From: an uncultured Clostridia bacterium
GTDB lineage: Bacteria > Bacillota > Clostridia > Oscillospirales > Acutalibacteraceae
Assembly (NCBI GenBank): GCA_945224895.1
Contig: CALYNW010000022.1
Coordinates: 1-9,011, forward strand
Reading direction: 5' to 3'
DNA: 9,011 nucleotides
The notes beneath the pieces were generated by a model. That model was given only the letters and a program-made list of their open reading frames with translations, did not search any database and was not told where the DNA came from. Both the position numbers and the translations under genes were made by a program. Shown piece after piece: positions 6,254-9,011 of the stretch. Every line of letters starts with the position of its first letter. The first letter of the stretch is position 1.

Positions 6254-7852
6254 ATGAAAAAACTTGAAAGCTGTGAATTTGAACACGTAACACCGGAGAA
6301 GGTAGGCGTTGACAGTAAAGCAATAACAGCGTTCATAAATGAAATTAACGAGAAAAATTTAGGACTTCAGAGCTTTACCGTAGTCCGTCACGATAAGGTC
6401 TGTGCTCAGGGCTTTTTCAAGCCTTATTCAGCGGATATTCCTCATGTGCTTTATTCAATGAGTAAATCCGTTACATCAACAGCTGTAGGCTTTGCAGTCA
6501 GCGAAGGACTATTAAATCTTAACGACAGAGTGGCACAGTTTTTTCCTGAATATAAAATGAGTAAAAGACCCTTTAACAGAATGCTTACTGTACGTATGCT
6601 TTTGACAATGCACTCTGATAAGCTTATAACGGTTCTTGACGAAAAGGGCGAAAGGGACTGGATTGCCAATTTCTTCGGAGCAACATTCCTGCTTCCTCCT
6701 AATACTAAATTCAATTATATTTCGGAGAATACATCAATGCTTGCCGCTATAGTTACAAAGGTAACGGGAATGAGTGTTATTGATTATCTTTATCCTAGAA
6801 TGTTTGAGCCTCTTGGAATTGAAAAGCCGTTTTGGGAAAGTGATGGTATGGGAAATAATGCCGGCGGATGGGGACTTTATATGAAAAGCGAGGATTTGGC
6901 AAAGTTCTTCCTGCCCTATATTCACGGCGGAAAATGGAAGGACGGCACTCAGCTTATCCCTGAAATGTGGGTAAAGGAGGCAACAAGAAAGCAGGTTGAG
7001 TCTGTTCACGACGGTTATATTGACAATATGGCAGGCTACGGCTATCAGTTTTGGAGAAATCCTATCCCTAACAGCTACAGAGCAGACGGTCTGTTCGGTC
7101 AGAGATGCTTTATGTTTCCCGAGTATGATGCTCTTGTTGTGCTTAACTGCGGCGAAGCAGAGGACTACAAGGTTATGAAGGTGTTTTGGAAGTATTTTCC
7201 CGAGTGCTTTAAGTACGGAGAGCTTCCCGAAAATAAAGACTCGGTTGAGGAAATGCAGAAGACCATTGATGCCTGCCAAGTGGAGGATTTGCCGGCTACG
7301 GAAAGAAACAGGGAGCTTGAGGAGAAAATTTCAGGCAGACTTATCAAATGCAAAACCTCTGAATTTGTTTCGGTTGTCACCATAACAATTACTCAAATGC
7401 TTTATCATAAGCCCGGTGAAATCAATGAAATGAGGTTTACATTTGATGACGACAAAATGATGTTTTATTGGAAGGAAAAGGATTACGAAAACACCATTGA
7501 GGTAGGTATGAACGGCGAATACGGAGTATCGCCAATTACCCTCGGCGATCTTCATTATCATACATATTCAAAGGCATCATGGCAGGAGGACGGCTCCTTA
7601 AAGCTTTGGATAAGACCTATTGAAACAGCCCACGTAAGAAAATTTACCTTCTATTTCAGAGATGACAACACTGTTAAGGTTATAAACGAAATGACTCCAA
7701 GGCTCCAAGACTTGGTGATTTACTATATGACCTTCACAGGAAATCCCATTAAGGGAGAAATAAGTGAGGATATAGTTAAGGATGCCGTTGAAAAATTAGG
7801 CTTGCCTATAGTTGAACCGAATTTCCACGGTAAATTTATCGACGAACAATAA
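6254..7852 (+). CDS. Serine hydrolase, class C beta-lactamase superfamily, with extra C-terminal domain
   Basis: A 532-residue protein whose first ~300 residues match the beta-lactamase/transpeptidase-like serine hydrolases (Beta-lactamase, PF00144-type). The nucleophile motif SxxK is Ser68-Met-Ser-Lys71 in YSMSKSVTS; the second catalytic tyrosine is probably Tyr155 in FNYISEN; GYGYQFW (261-267) and FGQRCFMFPEYDALVVLN (281-298) correspond to the last core strands and the KTG-equivalent region. There is no signal peptide or membrane helix, so it should act in the cytosol, which argues against a role as a beta-lactamase or cell-wall peptidase; an esterase, amidase or peptidase of small molecules is more likely. 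Residues about 305-532 form a charged, beta-strand-rich region I cannot assign. The ATG has AGGAGG about 8 bases upstream. It is a single-gene unit under its own promoter, divergent from the CHAP operon. The substrate cannot be told from the sequence. Confidence 0.88.
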   Translation: MKKLESCEFEHVTPEKVGVDSKAITAFINEINEKNLGLQSFTVVRHDKVCAQGFFKPYSADIPHVLYSMSKSVTSTAVGFAVSEGLLNLNDRVAQFFPEYKMSKRPFNRMLTVRMLLTMHSDKLITVLDEKGERDWIANFFGATFLLPPNTKFNYISENTSMLAAIVTKVTGMSVIDYLYPRMFEPLGIEKPFWESDGMGNNAGGWGLYMKSEDLAKFFLPYIHGGKWKDGTQLIPEMWVKEATRKQVESVHDGYIDNMAGYGYQFWRNPIPNSYRADGLFGQRCFMFPEYDALVVLNCGEAEDYKVMKVFWKYFPECFKYGELPENKDSVEEMQKTIDACQVEDLPATERNRELEEKISGRLIKCKTSEFVSVVTITITQMLYHKPGEINEMRFTFDDDKMMFYWKEKDYENTIEVGMNGEYGVSPITLGDLHYHTYSKASWQEDGSLKLWIRPIETAHVRKFTFYFRDDNTVKVINEMTPRLQDLVIYYMTFTGNPIKGEISEDIVKDAVEKLGLPIVEPNFHGKFIDEQ

Positions 7853-7921
7853 AAATTAAATATCAGACATTAGAAATAAGACCTCCGCACATATATTCGA
7901 TAGTTTAAAATTGCCACGAAA

Positions 7922-7939
7922 TTGTTAAGAATTTCACAA
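7922..7939. promoter_or_regulatory. Rex-like operator 1 (one mismatch)
   Basis: TTGTTAA-GAAT-TTCACAA matches the clostridial Rex consensus TTGTTAAnnnnTTAACAA at 13 of 14 fixed positions; the single change (C at 7935) matches the alternative TTCACAA half-site used by Rex in other Gram-positives. It is about 140 bp upstream of the predicted adhE start point. Confidence 0.5.
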
Positions 7940-7974
7940 TTAAATTTTTTACTGCTGAAAATCGCACAAAAATA

Positions 7975-7992
7975 TTGTTAAATTTTTATCAT
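7975..7992. promoter_or_regulatory. Rex-like operator 2 (two mismatches)
   Basis: TTGTTAA-ATTT-TTATCAT has a perfect left half and a right half with two changes from TTAACAA. It overlaps a possible second -35 (TTGTTA, 7975-7980) ahead of TATAAT at 7996-8001. Because the region is AT-rich, this weaker site could be coincidence. Confidence 0.3.
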
Positions 7993-8026
7993 TTTTATAA
8001 TTTTCGGAGAATTTGCATAAAAACTA

Positions 8027-8055
8027 TTGAAATGCTTTTACAGGGATATTATTAT
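8027..8055 (+). promoter_or_regulatory. Promoter of the adhE-type gene
   Basis: TTGAAA (8027-8032), 17-base spacer and TATTAT (8050-8055) form a good sigma-A-type promoter with a predicted start near 8062. The leader to the ATG would be about 55 bases. A perfect Rex operator begins about 7 bases after the predicted start, the expected place for repression by occlusion or road-block. Confidence 0.65.
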
Positions 8056-8068
8056 ATGGGCAATCAAA

Positions 8069-8086
8069 TTGTTAATATTTTAACAA
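8069..8086. promoter_or_regulatory. Perfect Rex (redox repressor) operator of adhE
   Basis: TTGTTAATATTTTAACAA fits the clostridial Rex consensus TTGTTAAnnnnTTAACAA at every fixed position. Rex is a homodimeric repressor that binds when NADH/NAD+ is low and leaves DNA when NADH rises, releasing genes for NADH-consuming fermentation such as alcohol dehydrogenases. Position (immediately downstream of the -10) and target (adhE) both match known Rex regulation. Confidence 0.88.
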
Positions 8087-8116
8087 ATTTGAATATATTT
8101 TATGGAGGTCAAGAAT

Positions 8117-9011
8117 ATGGCTAAAGAAATTATTGACAGCGTTGAAAAGCTTGAAGCAGAGCTTGATAGAGTTCGTGCGGCACAGAGAGAATTTTCAACA
8201 TTTTCACAGGAGCAGGTAGATAAAATCTTCCTTGCCGCTGCAAAGGCTGCCAATATGGCAAGAATTCCTCTGGCAAAAATGGCTGTCGAGGAAACGGGTA
8301 TGGGCGTTGTGGAGGATAAGATTATCAAAAACCACTATGCCGCAGAATACATTTATAATAAGTACAAGAATACAAAGACCTGTGGTGTTATTGAAGAGAA
8401 TAAGGCGTACGGCACAATGAGAATTGCAGAGCCAATCGGTGTTGTTTGTGCTGTTATTCCCACAACTAACCCCACATCTACAGCAATATTTAAAACTCTT
8501 ATATCTCTTAAAACGAGAAACGGTATTATCATTTCTCCTCACCCGAGAGCAAAAAAGTCAACTGCCGCCGCCGCAAAAATCGTTCTTGATGCGGCAGTAG
8601 AGGCAGGAGCACCTGAGGGTATTATTTCCTGGATTGACGCTCCGTCACTTGAGATGACAAACCTTCTTATGAAGGAGGCTGACATCATTCTGGCAACAGG
8701 CGGTCCCGGAATGGTAAAGGCTGCTTATTCAAGCGGTAAGCCTGCCCTTGGTGTCGGTGCAGGTAATACCCCTGCAATCATTGACGAAACAGCTGATATA
8801 GTTAAGGCAGTAAACTCAATTATTCATTCAAAAACCTTTGATAACGGTATGATTTGCGCATCTGAGCAGTCCTGTATCGTTGATAAAAAGATTTACAAGG
8901 AAGTACGCAATGAGTTTGAATACAGAGGCTGTTATTTCCTTAAGGACGATGAAATCGAAAAGGTACGTAAAACAATTATAATTAACGGCGCTCTTAACGC
9001 TAAAATTGTAG
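8117..9011 (+). CDS. adhE: Bifunctional aldehyde-alcohol dehydrogenase, N-terminal part (partial)
   Basis: The visible 298 residues are the start of the CoA-acylating aldehyde dehydrogenase domain of AdhE, which reduces acetyl-CoA to acetaldehyde with NADH; the full protein then reduces this to ethanol through a C-terminal iron-dependent alcohol dehydrogenase domain. Typical blocks are ETGMGVVEDKIIKNHYAAEY (59-78), PIGVVCAVIPTTNPTSTAIF (106-125), LATGGPGMV (192-200) and GVGAGNTPAIID (212-223). The catalytic cysteine is Cys247 in FDNGMICASEQ, matching Cys246 of E. coli AdhE. The ATG at 8117 follows GGAGGT by 7 bases. The frame is open at the right edge; AdhE is about 870 residues, so only a third is seen. 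A stand-alone acetaldehyde dehydrogenase of about 460-490 residues cannot be excluded, but this N-terminus and the Rex operator favour AdhE. Confidence 0.9.
   Translation, partial: MAKEIIDSVEKLEAELDRVRAAQREFSTFSQEQVDKIFLAAAKAANMARIPLAKMAVEETGMGVVEDKIIKNHYAAEYIYNKYKNTKTCGVIEENKAYGTMRIAEPIGVVCAVIPTTNPTSTAIFKTLISLKTRNGIIISPHPRAKKSTAAAAKIVLDAAVEAGAPEGIISWIDAPSLEMTNLLMKEADIILATGGPGMVKAAYSSGKPALGVGAGNTPAIIDETADIVKAVNSIIHSKTFDNGMICASEQSCIVDKKIYKEVRNEFEYRGCYFLKDDEIEKVRKTIIINGALNAKIV

Noticed and set aside
6734..7279. 181-codon minus-strand open frame inside the serine hydrolase gene
   Set aside because: Antisense shadow of a gene with conserved catalytic motifs; low-complexity leucine/isoleucine-rich antisense translation with no supporting start signal.
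7920..7950. AATTGT/ACAATT hairpin followed by a T-run after the serine hydrolase stop, as a possible terminator
   Set aside because: The 6-bp stem is only A/T-rich with a 10-base loop, and an AAA break precedes the T-run. The same bases are better explained as a Rex-like operator. No convincing terminator was found between the serine hydrolase and adhE.

Overview
The window looks like chromosomal DNA of a low-to-moderate GC Gram-positive anaerobe of the class Clostridia, most likely a Ruminococcus/Oscillospiraceae-type gut bacterium. The pointers are strong AGGAGG-type ribosome sites, consensus TTGACA/TATAAT promoters, a Ktr-type potassium system, an AdhE-type fermentative dehydrogenase behind a clostridial-type Rex operator, and a secreted protein with a Thr/Lys-rich linker and a Big_2 domain of the sort common in ruminococci. 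The genus is inference; no marker gene is present.

Left two thirds (1-6013, minus strand): five closely spaced genes read right to left from one strong promoter at 6077-6104. In order of transcription they are a membrane-anchored CHAP-domain cell-wall hydrolase, a membrane-bound nucleotide-sugar 4,6-dehydratase of the WbpM/PglF/CapD family, the K+ channel subunit KtrB, its regulatory subunit KtrA, and the start of an IolB-like 5-deoxy-glucuronate isomerase cut by the window edge. Gaps are 12 to 44 bp, or 35 bp where the dehydratase start is ambiguous. No terminator is visible between the genes, so they probably form one operon. Envelope and turgor functions (wall hydrolase, surface sugar, K+ uptake) fit together; the inositol-catabolism gene at the end does not obviously belong.

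Middle (6014-6253): a compact divergent promoter region. The minus promoter drives the operon above. A plus promoter (TTGAAA-17-TATAAT) drives a 532-residue cytoplasmic serine hydrolase of the class C beta-lactamase/penicillin-binding superfamily, with an unassigned C-terminal region of about 200 residues.

Right end (7853-9011): an AT-rich 264-bp regulatory region followed by the first 298 codons of an AdhE-type aldehyde-alcohol dehydrogenase. A perfect 18-bp Rex operator (8069-8086) lies just downstream of a good promoter, and two further Rex-like sites (one and two mismatches) lie upstream at spacings close to whole helical turns. This suggests NADH/NAD+ control of fermentative alcohol formation by an array of operators. 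It is the most interesting regulatory signal seen here. I did not find a clearly novel multi-gene defence or mobile system, and no transposase, CRISPR array, rRNA or tRNA was recognised.
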